A DNA stretch of 64,000 nt, taken from assembly GCA_958295985.1 (NCBI GenBank), contig OY282432.1, forward strand, positions 372,001-436,000, in the 5' to 3' direction. A program made the translations under genes and the position numbers. The notes below the pieces were generated by a model. It was not told the DNA's origin, made no database searches, and saw only the letters and a list, made by a program, of their open reading frames with translations. Source of the stretch: an uncultured Candidatus Binatia bacterium (GTDB lineage Bacteria > Desulfobacterota > Binatia > UBA9968 > JAJDTQ01). This document shows, in pieces, positions 54,022 to 62,760 of the stretch. The stretch's first letter is position 1. Each line of letters begins with the position of its first letter.

Positions 54022-55029
54022 ATGGATTACGGCGTATTCGATCACCTGGACCGCGGCGACCTGCCGTTGAGGGACTACTACGAGGCGCGTCTGACGCTCA
54101 TCGAGGCGTACGAGCGCGAGGGATTCTACGCCTACCACCTGGCGGAGCACCACTCGACGCCCCTGGGCATGGCGCCGTCCCCCAGCGTGTTCCTGTCCGC
54201 GGTCGCCCAGCGCACCCGGCGGCTTCGTTTCGGACCGCTGGTCTACGCTCTGCCGCTCTACCACCCTCTCCGGCTCATCGAAGAGATCTGCATGCTCGAT
54301 CAGTTGAGCGGCGGCAGGCTGGACATCGGCTTCGGCCGGGGCTCCTCCCCCATCGAGCTGGCGGTGTACGGGCAGGACCCTGCCCAGGCGCAACGCATCT
54401 ACGCCGAGGGCCTCGACCTCGTCCTGCAGGGATTGACCCGAAAAACCCTCGATTTCGCGGGCGAGTTCTTCACCTTCGAGGACGTGCCGATGGAGCTGGA
54501 GCCGTTGCAAAAGCCCCACCCGCCGCTTTGGTACGGCGTCCACTCGCCGGAAAGCGCCGAGCGGGCCGCCCGCCGTGGACTCCACATCGTGAGCCTGGAC
54601 CCGGCGGTTCCCACGCGCGGCTTCACCGATCGGTTCCGGGAGGTCTGGAGGGAGGTTCACGGAGACGGTGAGGCGGCTCTGCCCAAGATCGGCCTCGGCC
54701 GGTTCGTGGTGGTGGCCGACGACGACGCCGAAGCGCTGCGCATCGCCCGGCGCGCCTATCCCGTCTGGCACCGGAGCTTCAACCACCTGTTCCGGCTCAG
54801 GGGAAGCGCCCCGAGGCACCAACGTCCGCCGGACTTCGACGGCGTCATCGCCTCCGGCCAGGGGATCGCCGGCAGTCCGGGCACGGTCCGGACCTTCCTT
54901 CAGTCACAGCTCGAAACCGCGGGCGCCAACTATCTCATCGGTCAGTTCGCCTTCGGCGATATCTCGCTCGACGAGGCCCTGCGATCGGTCGATCTCTTCT
55001 CCGAAATCGTGATGCCCGGCCTGCGCTAA
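54022..55029 (+). CDS. LLM-class flavin-dependent oxidoreductase (luciferase alpha-like)
   Basis: A 335-residue luciferase-like monooxygenase: MDYGVFDHLDRGDLPL, the EREGFYAYHLAEHHSTP motif, LRFGPLVYALPLYHPLRL, LSGGRLDIGFGRGSSPIE. The EHH motif and short N terminus place it nearer to bacterial luciferase/alkanal monooxygenase-type proteins using FMNH2 than the enzyme at 6.9 kb. The substrate is unknown. Divergence from the TSUP carrier gene could link it to a sulfonate pathway, but that is speculation. The IS1595-type element begins 26 bases after its stop. Confidence 0.85.
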   Translation: MDYGVFDHLDRGDLPLRDYYEARLTLIEAYEREGFYAYHLAEHHSTPLGMAPSPSVFLSAVAQRTRRLRFGPLVYALPLYHPLRLIEEICMLDQLSGGRLDIGFGRGSSPIELAVYGQDPAQAQRIYAEGLDLVLQGLTRKTLDFAGEFFTFEDVPMELEPLQKPHPPLWYGVHSPESAERAARRGLHIVSLDPAVPTRGFTDRFREVWREVHGDGEAALPKIGLGRFVVVADDDAEALRIARRAYPVWHRSFNHLFRLRGSAPRHQRPPDFDGVIASGQGIAGSPGTVRTFLQSQLETAGANYLIGQFAFGDISLDEALRSVDLFSEIVMPGLR

Positions 55030-55055
55030 CTAGCCATCCCTTGCCCCCCTTCCTC

Positions 55056-55081
55056 AAGGGAATTATATAGAAAAGTGACAA
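55056..55081 (+). repeat. IS1595-type element, left terminal inverted repeat
   Basis: 26 bases identical to the reverse complement of 56817-56842. Confidence 0.9.
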
Positions 55082-55089
55082 ACTCCGTG

Positions 55090-55284
55090 CTACGATGATC
55101 GCCGCGTGACAGGCCGAGGCTTCTCCAAGTAGGTGATCTCCACAGGACGGGTCAAGGCGCGCATGACTTCGGTAGGCGATGGCACTGACCCGTCCGCTTT
55201 CCTCAGCACGACCTGTTCTTCCTGCTCGGCTTTCGTCGGCTGGTAATCCTGACGAGTTAACTTGATGGGATTCTTCTTGCTCAT
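55090..55284 (-). CDS. Small passenger protein of IS element (unknown)
   Basis: A 64-residue protein from the ATG at 55284, preceded by AGGAGG at an eight-base spacing. It begins MSKKNPIKLTRQDYQPTK and is rich in Lys, Arg, Glu and Pro, with no membrane segment or recognisable domain. An upstream in-frame ATG would add eleven residues but lacks a ribosome site. It sits just inside the left inverted repeat on the same strand as the transposase. The function is unknown. Confidence 0.55.
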   Translation of the reverse strand: MSKKNPIKLTRQDYQPTKAEQEEQVVLRKADGSVPSPTEVMRALTRPVEITYLEKPRPVTRRSS

Positions 55285-55481
55285 GGCGTCCCTCCTAAGT
55301 GGCGGATCACTTGGCATTCGACCACCCTTTTCCGCCCTTGCTGATCTTCGCCGTACTCATGCTGAAAACCTGATCGCGGACCCGCACCAAATTCGATAAA
55401 GGACCCCAATGCTTGACAATGGTCATATTGTATAGTCTGATAGCCTATATACTCACCCACCCAAGGAAAGGAGAGAAGGAC

Positions 55482-55793
55482 ATGCCCAACGACAAACTCA
55501 ATGGGAGCGTGGAACTGTTAGCCCAGTCCCTGCGGGATGTCTTCGGTGAGGCCATGACATCCGTCAGGAACGGCCTCAAGGCGGACATGAAGGACATGGA
55601 AGGCCGCCTCAACACGGACCTGAAGGACATCAAGGCGGACATGAAGGACATCAAGGCGGACATGAAGGACATGGAAGGCCGCCTCAACACCCGCATCGAT
55701 ACGACCGACTCCAACATGGCGGTCATGTTCACCGATCAAGCGAAGAAGATGGGCGACATGATCGACGACAGACTTCAGAAGATGTCCGAGTAA
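55482..55793 (+). CDS. Small coiled-coil passenger protein with tandem repeats
   Basis: A 103-residue, highly charged protein from the ATG at 55482 behind a GGAG-containing purine run. Residues about 36-75 contain repeats of KADMKDIK/KADMKDMEGRLNT, giving a continuous heptad-like coiled coil. It begins MPNDKLNGSVELLAQ and ends with GDMIDDRLQKMSE. The gene's last 19 bases overlap the end of the transposase gene on the opposite strand. It has no recognised domain; an oligomerising regulator or accessory of the element is possible. Confidence 0.6.
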   Translation: MPNDKLNGSVELLAQSLRDVFGEAMTSVRNGLKADMKDMEGRLNTDLKDIKADMKDIKADMKDMEGRLNTRIDTTDSNMAVMFTDQAKKMGDMIDDRLQKMSE

Positions 55794-56755
55794 CCGACGA
55801 CCTGCTTGGGCTCCTGCCCTACAAGATCATCATACCTCAACCGCTTCCCGACCATACCACGGACCACGGCGGCCATCTGGGCCGCCGTGTCCTCGTTTCT
55901 GATGTTGTGGCGTCCCGCAAACTCGTTGACGTAGCGATCAAGGTGCTTGTGGGACATTCGGTGATAGGTGCCGTGATAGCCGCGCTTCAACAGACTCCAA
56001 AAGCTCTCGATTCCCTGCGTGTGCGCCATGCCGTCCACGTACTCGCCTACGCTGTGCTTGACCGTCTCGTGATTCGGCAGCCCGTGGTAGCCGCCGTGAT
56101 CGTCCGTGTAGACCTTCGCGTCCTTGCTGACCTGTCCAAGCACGAAACCCTGCAAGGTGTCCGCGTCCGTCCGCTTGATGGGCCTCGCTGTCACTTGGTT
56201 GGTATCCCGATCCTTCGCGCCGATGACTGCCACCTTGCCTACGGCTCCACGACCCTTGTTGAGCTTCTTGTTGCCGTGCTTGTTCCGTTCCTTGCCGCCC
56301 ATGTAGGTCTCGTCTACTTCAACCGGACCGGAGAATGCAATCCCTCCGTCATCCTTCCACGCTTCGCGGAGACGGTGGGCGAGGTGCCAAGCCGTCTTTT
56401 GCGTCCGCTTAATGTCCCTGCGGAGCTTCATCGACGACACTCCCTTGAGGTTTGTCACGTACAGATACACGGCAATGGCCCATTCCTGATATGTGACCTT
56501 CGACCCCTCCATGACCGTGCCCGTCTTGGTGCTGAACGGCTTGCGGCAACCCTTGGACTGGCACCGATGCGTCATCGTCTTGTGAGCGGTTGGGTGCTGA
56601 ACCTTGTCGGAATCGCAGTACGGACAACGCGGACCATCGGGCCAACGAGTGTCCGCGATCCAGCGTTCCGCCGTCTCGTTGTCGGGAAACATGCGGGTGA
56701 TCTCTATGAGACTGAGACCTGCGCGGTGGGCTTTGCCGGGTGCTTTCTGTGACAT
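55775..56755 (-). CDS. IS1595-family transposase
   Basis: A 326-residue DDE transposase: N-terminal zinc ribbon (CPYCDSDK...CQSKGC), then catalytic DDE/N triad positions in VEVDETYMGG, VYTDDHGGYHGL and GIESFWSLLKRGYHG, typical of the ISXO2-like domain. CAGGAGG precedes the ATG at 56755 (MSQKAPGK); an earlier ATG at 56809 is less likely. Frame and all motifs are intact, so the element may be active. Confidence 0.92.
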   Translation of the reverse strand: MSQKAPGKAHRAGLSLIEITRMFPDNETAERWIADTRWPDGPRCPYCDSDKVQHPTAHKTMTHRCQSKGCRKPFSTKTGTVMEGSKVTYQEWAIAVYLYVTNLKGVSSMKLRRDIKRTQKTAWHLAHRLREAWKDDGGIAFSGPVEVDETYMGGKERNKHGNKKLNKGRGAVGKVAVIGAKDRDTNQVTARPIKRTDADTLQGFVLGQVSKDAKVYTDDHGGYHGLPNHETVKHSVGEYVDGMAHTQGIESFWSLLKRGYHGTYHRMSHKHLDRYVNEFAGRHNIRNEDTAAQMAAVVRGMVGKRLRYDDLVGQEPKQVVGYSDIF

Positions 56756-56816
56756 CCTTTGACCTCCTGATCTACAGATGATATTACAGGAGAGTGATAA
56801 GGTTGTCAAGCAAAAA

Positions 56817-56842
56817 TTGTCACTTTTCTATATAATTCCCTT
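56817..56842 (-). repeat. IS1595-type element, right terminal inverted repeat
   Basis: 26 bases, the exact reverse complement of the left end at 55056-55081. Confidence 0.9.
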
Positions 56843-56936
56843 AGCTTTGCTCAAAAGGGGACATTATCGCTTTGCTCTAAACAAATGGGGTAAAATTCTT
56901 GATAGAAGCACCTGTTGCTTGGTAACATCAGTCCTC

Positions 56937-57089
56937 ATGTACATTGAGTCCGTACCCAACCGAAACTCCCCGCCCGCTATCCTCCTCCGGGAAGCCGACA
57001 GAAACGTCGCTTGACCGACCGAGATCTTGGGCCAGTACAAAATGGGCAAGCACTTCGAGACGGCTATCTCCGATGACGTTTCTGCTCCT
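56937..57089 (+). pseudogene. N-terminal remnant of IS1634-type transposase
   Basis: From the ATG at 56937 the frame encodes MYIESVPNRNSPPAILLRE, which matches the characteristic N terminus of IS1634-family transposases, then stops at 57014. After a few bases the same frame resumes with ILGQYKMGKHFETAISDD, similar to a later transposase segment. The middle is deleted and nothing of the catalytic domain remains. It occupies the gap between the IS1595-type element and the arylsulfotransferase gene. Confidence 0.5.
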
Positions 57090-57105
57090 TTCCCTTTGTA
57101 AAACA

Positions 57106-58647
57106 ATGAGTTACTATCGGCTGTCGCTTGAAGCAGCGATGCTTGCCCTCGGGCGACTCCGGTTACGCAACGCGCTATTCGTCCTGTTCATCGGCCTTGC
57201 ACCCACCTCCGTGCCGGCTCTTGACCACACGGCTCCCTCGACGCCTGCCGCCAAAACAGTCGGGTTGTTCCTGAACGAGCCGGAGGCATTCGCCGGCTAC
57301 ACTTTATTTAATAAAATCCGAAGCGAGACGATTTACCTGATTGATAATCAGGGGCGGGTAGTTCACAAGTGGGAATTGGATTTTAAGGCCGTGTTCGCAA
57401 GGTTGCTGGAGAATGGAAATCTGCTGACTTTAGACGGATACCCGGACCGCGACACGAAGCGCAGTGTGCGGGAAATTGACCGGAATGGGAACATCCTTTG
57501 GGAATGCACTCAGGGCTTGCCGCATCATGACTTCCTTAAAATGCCCAACGGGAACGTGCTGCTGCTGTCCCGGCAACATAAAACGCCGGAGGAGGTCATC
57601 GCCGCCGGCGCCAACCCGGAATTTATCAGCGATAAGGGCTTGGTGGCGCCGCATATTGTGGAAGCCCGAATTACCGGGCCGGCAAGCTGCGAAATTGTTT
57701 GGGAGTGGTCGGCGTGGGATCATCTAATTCAAGACTTTGACCCCAGCAAGGCGAATTACGGGGTGGTGGCCGAGCATCCGGAGTTGATTGACCTTAACTT
57801 CCACCTTTCCGATTTAGTCGCCTGGTTCGACCCGTCGGACTGGATACACAGCAACGGAATCGACTATAACCCGGAATTGGACCAGGTTGTGCTATCGCCC
57901 CGTCATTTCAGCGAAGTGTGGATTATCGACCACAGCACCACCAGAGCCGAGGCGGCCGGCTCCAGTGGGGGAAATAGCGACCAGGGGGGCGACCTGCTCT
58001 ACCGCTGGGGCAACCCCCGCGCCTATAGGGCCGGGACGCCCGCTGACCAGCAACTTTTCTGGCCCCATAATCCGCAATGGATTCCCCCCGGACTGGCGGG
58101 CGCCGGCAACATCCTCGTTTTCAACAATGGCAACGAGTTCCCGGGTTCACGGCGCCATTATTCGTCGGTAGATGAGATTGCCCCGCCGGTGGACGGGGCC
58201 AGCTACCGGCTGGATCCCGATCGGGCTTATGCTCCGGTCGAACCGGTATGGACTTATACCGCCCCAACGCCCAGCGACTTTCTCGCCCGTTATATGTCAG
58301 GGGCGCAACGGCTGCCCAACGGAAACACGCTGATTTGCGATGGGGTACAAGGTACGCTTTTCGAGGTAACGCCGGCCGGCAAAACGGTTTGGAAGTACGT
58401 CAACCCGATGACTAGCAACGGCCCTTTGCGTCAAGGCGAGCCGGTGCCGTTGGAACAAGCGAGAAGAGGTAGAAGAGAAAGACGGGCTAATCATGTGTAC
58501 CGCGCCTACCGGTATGCGCCGGACTACCCGGGTCTGCAAGGGCTGGACTTGACTCCGGGGGAGCCAATCGAACTTTACTCCACATTCAGCCCGACTCGAA
58601 CCGAGACAATGTCTGTAAGCGATGGGGTGGGGAATGCCACACCGTAA
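57106..58647 (+). CDS. Arylsulfotransferase (ASST)-family protein, exported
   Basis: A 513-residue protein with a hydrophobic leader (NALFVLFIGLAPTSVPAL) and the beta-propeller arylsulfotransferase pattern of repeated blades: TIYLIDNQGRVVHKWELD, NGNLLTLDG, GNILWECTQGLPHHDFLKMPNGNVLLLSRQ, DWIHSNGIDYNPELDQVVLSPRH and YMSGAQRLPNGNTLICDG. Bacterial ASSTs transfer sulfate from phenolic sulfates to phenols in the periplasm using a catalytic His. The AT content and codon choice (for example TTATTTAATAAAATC near 57306) differ from the surrounding high-GC genes, and remnants of mobile DNA flank it, suggesting transfer. Confidence 0.78.
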   Translation: MSYYRLSLEAAMLALGRLRLRNALFVLFIGLAPTSVPALDHTAPSTPAAKTVGLFLNEPEAFAGYTLFNKIRSETIYLIDNQGRVVHKWELDFKAVFARLLENGNLLTLDGYPDRDTKRSVREIDRNGNILWECTQGLPHHDFLKMPNGNVLLLSRQHKTPEEVIAAGANPEFISDKGLVAPHIVEARITGPASCEIVWEWSAWDHLIQDFDPSKANYGVVAEHPELIDLNFHLSDLVAWFDPSDWIHSNGIDYNPELDQVVLSPRHFSEVWIIDHSTTRAEAAGSSGGNSDQGGDLLYRWGNPRAYRAGTPADQQLFWPHNPQWIPPGLAGAGNILVFNNGNEFPGSRRHYSSVDEIAPPVDGASYRLDPDRAYAPVEPVWTYTAPTPSDFLARYMSGAQRLPNGNTLICDGVQGTLFEVTPAGKTVWKYVNPMTSNGPLRQGEPVPLEQARRGRRERRANHVYRAYRYAPDYPGLQGLDLTPGEPIELYSTFSPTRTETMSVSDGVGNATP

Positions 58648-58652
58648 ACGGC

Positions 58653-58757
58653 GGGGTCGAAACGGCACTGGTGATCGGTGCCATCTCGGACATCGGCCGC
58701 GCCATCGCGTACACGCTAGCGGAGGACGGCTGGGCGTTGCGGCTTACGGTCCGCGAC
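58653..58757 (+). pseudogene. N-terminal remnant of short-chain dehydrogenase
   Basis: The frame encodes GVETALVIGAISDIGRAIA followed by YTLAEDGWALRLTVRD, the first Rossmann beta-alpha-beta unit of an SDR (GxxxDIGRA glycine motif), and then continues with unrelated residues. The NNAG and YxxxK regions are absent. It begins a few bases after the arylsulfotransferase stop. I see nothing further between 58758 and the radA stop at 59018. Confidence 0.5.
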
Positions 58758-59017
58758 GTGATCTACATACGCCGGGTCTGCCGTCCAATCTGTTCGTCCC
58801 GCGAGGTCTGCGCCAGGAATTACGACAGGGCAGCTTCCATGTCGACGCGCCGGCGGATGACGGGAACGCCGCACCGTGAACGGCGCCGATGGGTCGTTGG
58901 CGCGCTCTGGCCGCCCGCTGCCTGAATCCGGCTAACGGGGTCCGCCGCGGATGGAGGGCGAAGACGCCGGGGTGGAGCCGGTTCGAGAACCGACCCCGCT
59001 CTCGGCAACGACTCAAC

Positions 59018-60379
59018 TCAAAAGAGGATTTCCCAACACTCATCCAGGGAGCTCACTCCCACCAGCTCGGGGTGTTCGACGTGCGTGAGCTGCTTGCAGT
59101 TGCCCTGGGGCAGGACACATTTGCGGAATCCCAGCTTGCCCGCCTCGGCCACTCGCGCCTCGGCCCGGGTCACGGTGCGGATTTCTCCCGCAAGACCCAC
59201 TTCGCCGACGAAGATCATGTACGGGTCCACCGGCCGGTCCTGAGCACTGGAGGCCACCCCCACCGCGATCCCCAAGTCAACCGCGGGTTCGGATACGCTG
59301 ACGCCGCCGGCGACGTTGATGAACACGTCCTTGTCGAAGAAGTTCATGCCCTTCCGCTTTTCCAGGATGGCCAGGATCAGGGCAAGGCGGTTGGTGTCGA
59401 TGCCGATACAGGTACGCCTGGGCAGGGTAAGAAAGGACCGGGTCACCAGCGACTGGATCTCCACCAGGATCGGACGGGTTCCCTCCATGCTCGGGACCAC
59501 CACCGAGCCCGACCCTCCCAGGGGGCGTTCGGAAAGGAAGATCCGCGAGGGGTTGGGTACTTCGCGGAGGCCGGCTTCCTGCATCTCGAACACGCCGATC
59601 TCGTTGGTGGAGCCGAAGCGGTTCTTGACGGCCCGCAGGATGCGGAAACTGTGTCCCCCCTCGCCCTCGAAGTAGAGCACCGTGTCCACCATGTGCTCCA
59701 GCACCCGCGGGCCGGCGATGGCGCCGTCCTTGGTCACGTGACCCACGAGAAAGGTGCCGGTGCCACTTTTCTTGGCCATGGAGATCAGCGCGCTCGAACA
59801 CTCCCGGACCTGTCCGATGCTCCCCGGAGCGGAAGGGATGGCGGACGTGTGGACCGTCTGTATGGAATCCACCACCAGCACCGCGGGCTTGACGGCCTTG
59901 ACCTGTTCCAGGATGCGCTCCAGCGACGTCTCGCTCAGCACCAGCAGGTTCGAAGACGCCAGGGAGACGCGCCGGCCCCGCATCTTGACCTGCTGCTCCG
60001 ACTCCTCGCCGGAGACGTAGAGGCAGGGCGGTCCGTCATGGCTCAGGGCCGCCACCGCCTGGAGCAGCAGCGTTGACTTGCCGATGCCCGGGTCGCCGCC
60101 GATGAGCACCGCGGAACCGTCCACCAGGCCGCCCCCCAGGACCCGATCGAACTCTTCGATGCCCGAACGCAGGCGGCTGTCCGTGTCCGTGGTGACGGCG
60201 TGGATGGGCGACGGCGCCCGCGCGGGGCCGGCGTCCCCGTCCCCCCGCGCGTTCGACTGGACCGTGGCCGCTTCCTCCACCAGCGAGTCCCACCGGCTGC
60301 AGTCCGGACACCGGCCCAGCCACTTGGGCGACTGAAAGCCGCAGTTCTGACACGCGTAGACGACCCTGGCTCGCGCCAT
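59018..60379 (-). CDS. radA: DNA repair protein RadA
   Basis: A 453-residue RadA/Sms: N-terminal C4 zinc finger (Cys10, Cys13, Cys24, Cys27), Walker A GDPGIGKST (95-103), the RadA-specific KNRFG motif (252-256) and a C-terminal Lon-protease-like domain ending in SSLDECWEILF. RadA is a RecA-like helicase that promotes branch migration of recombination intermediates. Length and order are typical. It is read divergently from dinB. Confidence 0.95.
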   Translation of the reverse strand: MARARVVYACQNCGFQSPKWLGRCPDCSRWDSLVEEAATVQSNARGDGDAGPARAPSPIHAVTTDTDSRLRSGIEEFDRVLGGGLVDGSAVLIGGDPGIGKSTLLLQAVAALSHDGPPCLYVSGEESEQQVKMRGRRVSLASSNLLVLSETSLERILEQVKAVKPAVLVVDSIQTVHTSAIPSAPGSIGQVRECSSALISMAKKSGTGTFLVGHVTKDGAIAGPRVLEHMVDTVLYFEGEGGHSFRILRAVKNRFGSTNEIGVFEMQEAGLREVPNPSRIFLSERPLGGSGSVVVPSMEGTRPILVEIQSLVTRSFLTLPRRTCIGIDTNRLALILAILEKRKGMNFFDKDVFINVAGGVSVSEPAVDLGIAVGVASSAQDRPVDPYMIFVGEVGLAGEIRTVTRAEARVAEAGKLGFRKCVLPQGNCKQLTHVEHPELVGVSSLDECWEILF

Positions 60380-60506
60380 GCCTCACCCCCTGTTCATCAT
60401 AGGGTGGCCGCAAGAGGAATGCCACTCTCATGCGGCTCTCGCCCCGTTCCGCCGCACCCGAAGAGGCTGATAGACTCCCCGGCGTCAGGACTGTTAACAT
60501 GGACTC

Positions 60507-61619
60507 GTGCCCTTCTACCTGCACATCGACATGGACTCCTTCTACGTGTCCGTGGAGCGCGTCCTCGACCCTTCCCTGGCAGGCAAGCCCGTGATGGTAG
60601 GCGGCGCCGGCCGCGGGGTGGTCACCTCCGCGTCCTACGAAGCCCGTCAATACGGGGTCCGGTCGGCCATGCCGGGATTCCAGGCGCGAAGGCTCTGCCC
60701 CGACGGGATCTTCGTTCCCGGCCGGCTCGGGGTCTACAGCGAATTCTCCCGGAAGGTGTTCGACCTGCTTCGCTCCTTCTCGCCGGACGTCCGGGCTTTT
60801 TCCATCGATGAGGGGCTGGTCAACCTGACGGGCACGGAACGGCTGATGGGCCATCCCGTCCGCACGGCCCACGAGATCATCGGCCGCATCGGGAGCGAAC
60901 TCGGACTGCCGTCGTCCGGCGGCGTGGCCACCCACCCGACCCTGGCCAAGATCGCCGCCACCGCGGTCAAGCCCCGGGGCCTGCTCTACGTGCCGCCCGG
61001 GTCGGAAGAGCGCTTCCTTGGGCCCCTCGATGTCTCAGTCATCCCCGGCATCGGCCCCAAGACGCACCGCGGGCTGGCGGACCGGGGCATTGCCACGGTC
61101 GCCCAGCTTCTCGCTCACCCCCGGCTGGGGCCGCGCTACCTGAACCTGGACCGCCCGGCGGGAAGCGGACGCGCTCACGAGCATTCGGTTGGGAGCGAGA
61201 CCACGCTCGCGCAACCGCTCACGGACCCGGCGGCCATGGAGCGGGTGCTGGGCGGGCTCGTGGAGGACGTGGCCGTCAGGCTGCGCCGCCGGAAGGGCCG
61301 GACCCGGCGCGTCACCGTCAAGATCCGCTATTCCGACTTCAAGACCATCACCCGGTCGCGCACCCTGAAAGCGCCCACGTGCTTCGATGTGGACATCTTC
61401 AAGGTCGCGCGGGAATTGCTCTCTACGAACCTGGCGCCCGGCCGGCCGGTACGCCTCCTCGGCGTCAGCACCAGCGGCATCACCACCGAGGGGTGGCAGG
61501 ACTCCATCTTCGACTATCGCGAGCGGGCGTCCATGGACCAGCTCTATGAGGGCATCGACCGGCTGCGCCGCAAGTACGGCGAGGGGACCGTCTCGCTGGG
61601 GGCGGGAAAGAGCCGCTAG
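60507..61619 (+). CDS. dinB: DNA polymerase IV (DinB, Y family)
   Basis: A 370-residue translesion polymerase beginning with GTG at 60507: HIDMDSFYVSVE (Asp8, Asp10) and the palm SIDEG motif (Asp101, Glu102) supply the metal ligands. HhH-like SVIPGIGPKTHRGLADRG and the little-finger domain follow. The usual GIAxNKxLAK motif here reads GVATHPTLAK, and SIDEA reads SIDEG, so it is a divergent DinB. It lacks an obvious beta-clamp peptide at the C terminus (GAGKSR). No LexA-type box was identified upstream. Confidence 0.9.
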   Translation: MPFYLHIDMDSFYVSVERVLDPSLAGKPVMVGGAGRGVVTSASYEARQYGVRSAMPGFQARRLCPDGIFVPGRLGVYSEFSRKVFDLLRSFSPDVRAFSIDEGLVNLTGTERLMGHPVRTAHEIIGRIGSELGLPSSGGVATHPTLAKIAATAVKPRGLLYVPPGSEERFLGPLDVSVIPGIGPKTHRGLADRGIATVAQLLAHPRLGPRYLNLDRPAGSGRAHEHSVGSETTLAQPLTDPAAMERVLGGLVEDVAVRLRRRKGRTRRVTVKIRYSDFKTITRSRTLKAPTCFDVDIFKVARELLSTNLAPGRPVRLLGVSTSGITTEGWQDSIFDYRERASMDQLYEGIDRLRRKYGEGTVSLGAGKSR

Positions 61620-61649
61620 CCCGTATCGAACAGAGCCCAGGCACGCCCC

Positions 61650-62681
61650 ATGACCGATTCGTCAGACCATCCGTTCCTCACCGCCTGCCGCCGCGGCAAG
61701 ACCCCCTACACGCCGGTATGGCTGATGCGGCAGGCCGGGCGTTACATGAAGCATTACCGCGATGTGAGGGCAAGAGTCGGCTTTCTCGAGTTGTGCAAGA
61801 CCCCCGATCTTGTGGCGGAGGTAACCGTGACACCCGTGGAACGCCTCAACGTGGACGCCGCCATCCTCTTCGCCGACATCCTGCTGCTGCTGGAGCCCAT
61901 GGGGGTGGGCCTGGAATACGCTGACGGCGGGCCGGTGATTCAACGGCCGGTGAGGACGGGCCGGGACATCGACAGGCTCCGCGACCCGGCGCCGGAAGAG
62001 TCCCTGTCGTACGTGTACGCGGCGGTCCGCAGCACCCGCGCGGCGCTGGCCGGACGCGTGCCGCTGATCGGTTTCTGCGGCGCACCCTTCACGCTGGCCT
62101 CCTACCTTATCGAAGGCGGCGCCTCGCGGAACTACCTCCACACCAAGCGGCTGTTTCACACCGACCCCGGCGCCTGGAGCGCGCTCATGGAACGGCTGGT
62201 GGCGTCCACCCTTTCCTACGTCAACGCGCAGATCGAGGCCGGCATCGACGCCCTTCAGGTCTTCGATAGCTGGGTGGGCTGTCTGGCGCCCGGCGACTAT
62301 CGCGAATACGTCCTGCCGCACATGCGCCGCCTGATGGCAGGGGTGACGCCCGGCGTCCCGGTCATCCACTTCGGCACCGGCACCTGCGGCCTGCTGGAGC
62401 TGATGCGGGAGGCGGGCAGCGACGTGCTGGGCGTGGACTGGCGCGTGGACCTGGACCGGGCGTGGAGCCGCGTGGGCCATGACGTGGCCATCCAGGGCAA
62501 TCTTGACCCTGTGGCCCTGTTTGCGCCGCGGGCCGAGATTCGCCGCCGTGTCCAGGACATCCTGCGCCGCGCCCAGGGCCGCCCGGGCCACATCTTCAAC
62601 CTCGGCCACGGCATCCTGCCGGAAACCCCCGTGGACCACGTAAGGGCCATGGTCGATGCGGTGCATGAACTGAGCGCGTAG
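61650..62681 (+). CDS. hemE: Uroporphyrinogen decarboxylase
   Basis: A 343-residue HemE with signature motifs TPVWLMRQAGRYMKHYRDVR (near residues 21-40), ILFADILLLLEPMG, FCGAPFTLASYLIEGG, QVFDSWVGCLAP and HFGTGTCGLLELMREAGSDVLGVDWR. It decarboxylates the four acetate side chains of uroporphyrinogen III to give coproporphyrinogen III. It is 30 bases downstream of dinB and precedes the protoporphyrinogen oxidase gene, so the two heme genes are probably cotranscribed. Confidence 0.96.
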   Translation: MTDSSDHPFLTACRRGKTPYTPVWLMRQAGRYMKHYRDVRARVGFLELCKTPDLVAEVTVTPVERLNVDAAILFADILLLLEPMGVGLEYADGGPVIQRPVRTGRDIDRLRDPAPEESLSYVYAAVRSTRAALAGRVPLIGFCGAPFTLASYLIEGGASRNYLHTKRLFHTDPGAWSALMERLVASTLSYVNAQIEAGIDALQVFDSWVGCLAPGDYREYVLPHMRRLMAGVTPGVPVIHFGTGTCGLLELMREAGSDVLGVDWRVDLDRAWSRVGHDVAIQGNLDPVALFAPRAEIRRRVQDILRRAQGRPGHIFNLGHGILPETPVDHVRAMVDAVHELSA

Positions 62682-62727
62682 ACGAAACCTCAATTAAATC
62701 AGGCGGTTCATCCAATTAGTCCAAGAT

Positions 62728-62747
62728 AGGACCCGTGGCCGGGTCCT
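62728..62747 (+). terminator. Short hairpin between hemE and hemG
   Basis: A perfect 8-bp stem (AGGACCCG, 62728-62735, with CGGGTCCT, 62740-62747) with a TGGC loop lies 13 bases before the hemG start. There is no U tract, so it may modulate translation or transcription rather than end it. Confidence 0.3.
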
Positions 62748-62760
62748 TACGGCGGCAGGA

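Larger units (their letters stand above)
55056..56842. mobile_element. IS1595-type element with two passenger genes
   Basis: A 1.79-kb element bounded by perfect 26-bp inverted repeats (55056-55081 and 56817-56842; end sequence AAGGGAATTATATAGAAAAG). It carries an intact transposase on the minus strand plus two short genes, at 55090-55284 and 55482-55793. No target duplication is visible next to the repeats. It inserted between the LLM oxidoreductase gene and an IS1634-type remnant. Confidence 0.88.

Noticed and set aside
55056..56842. Target-site duplication of the IS1595-type element
   Set aside because: Eight bases outside each inverted repeat do not match, so no duplication is claimed.
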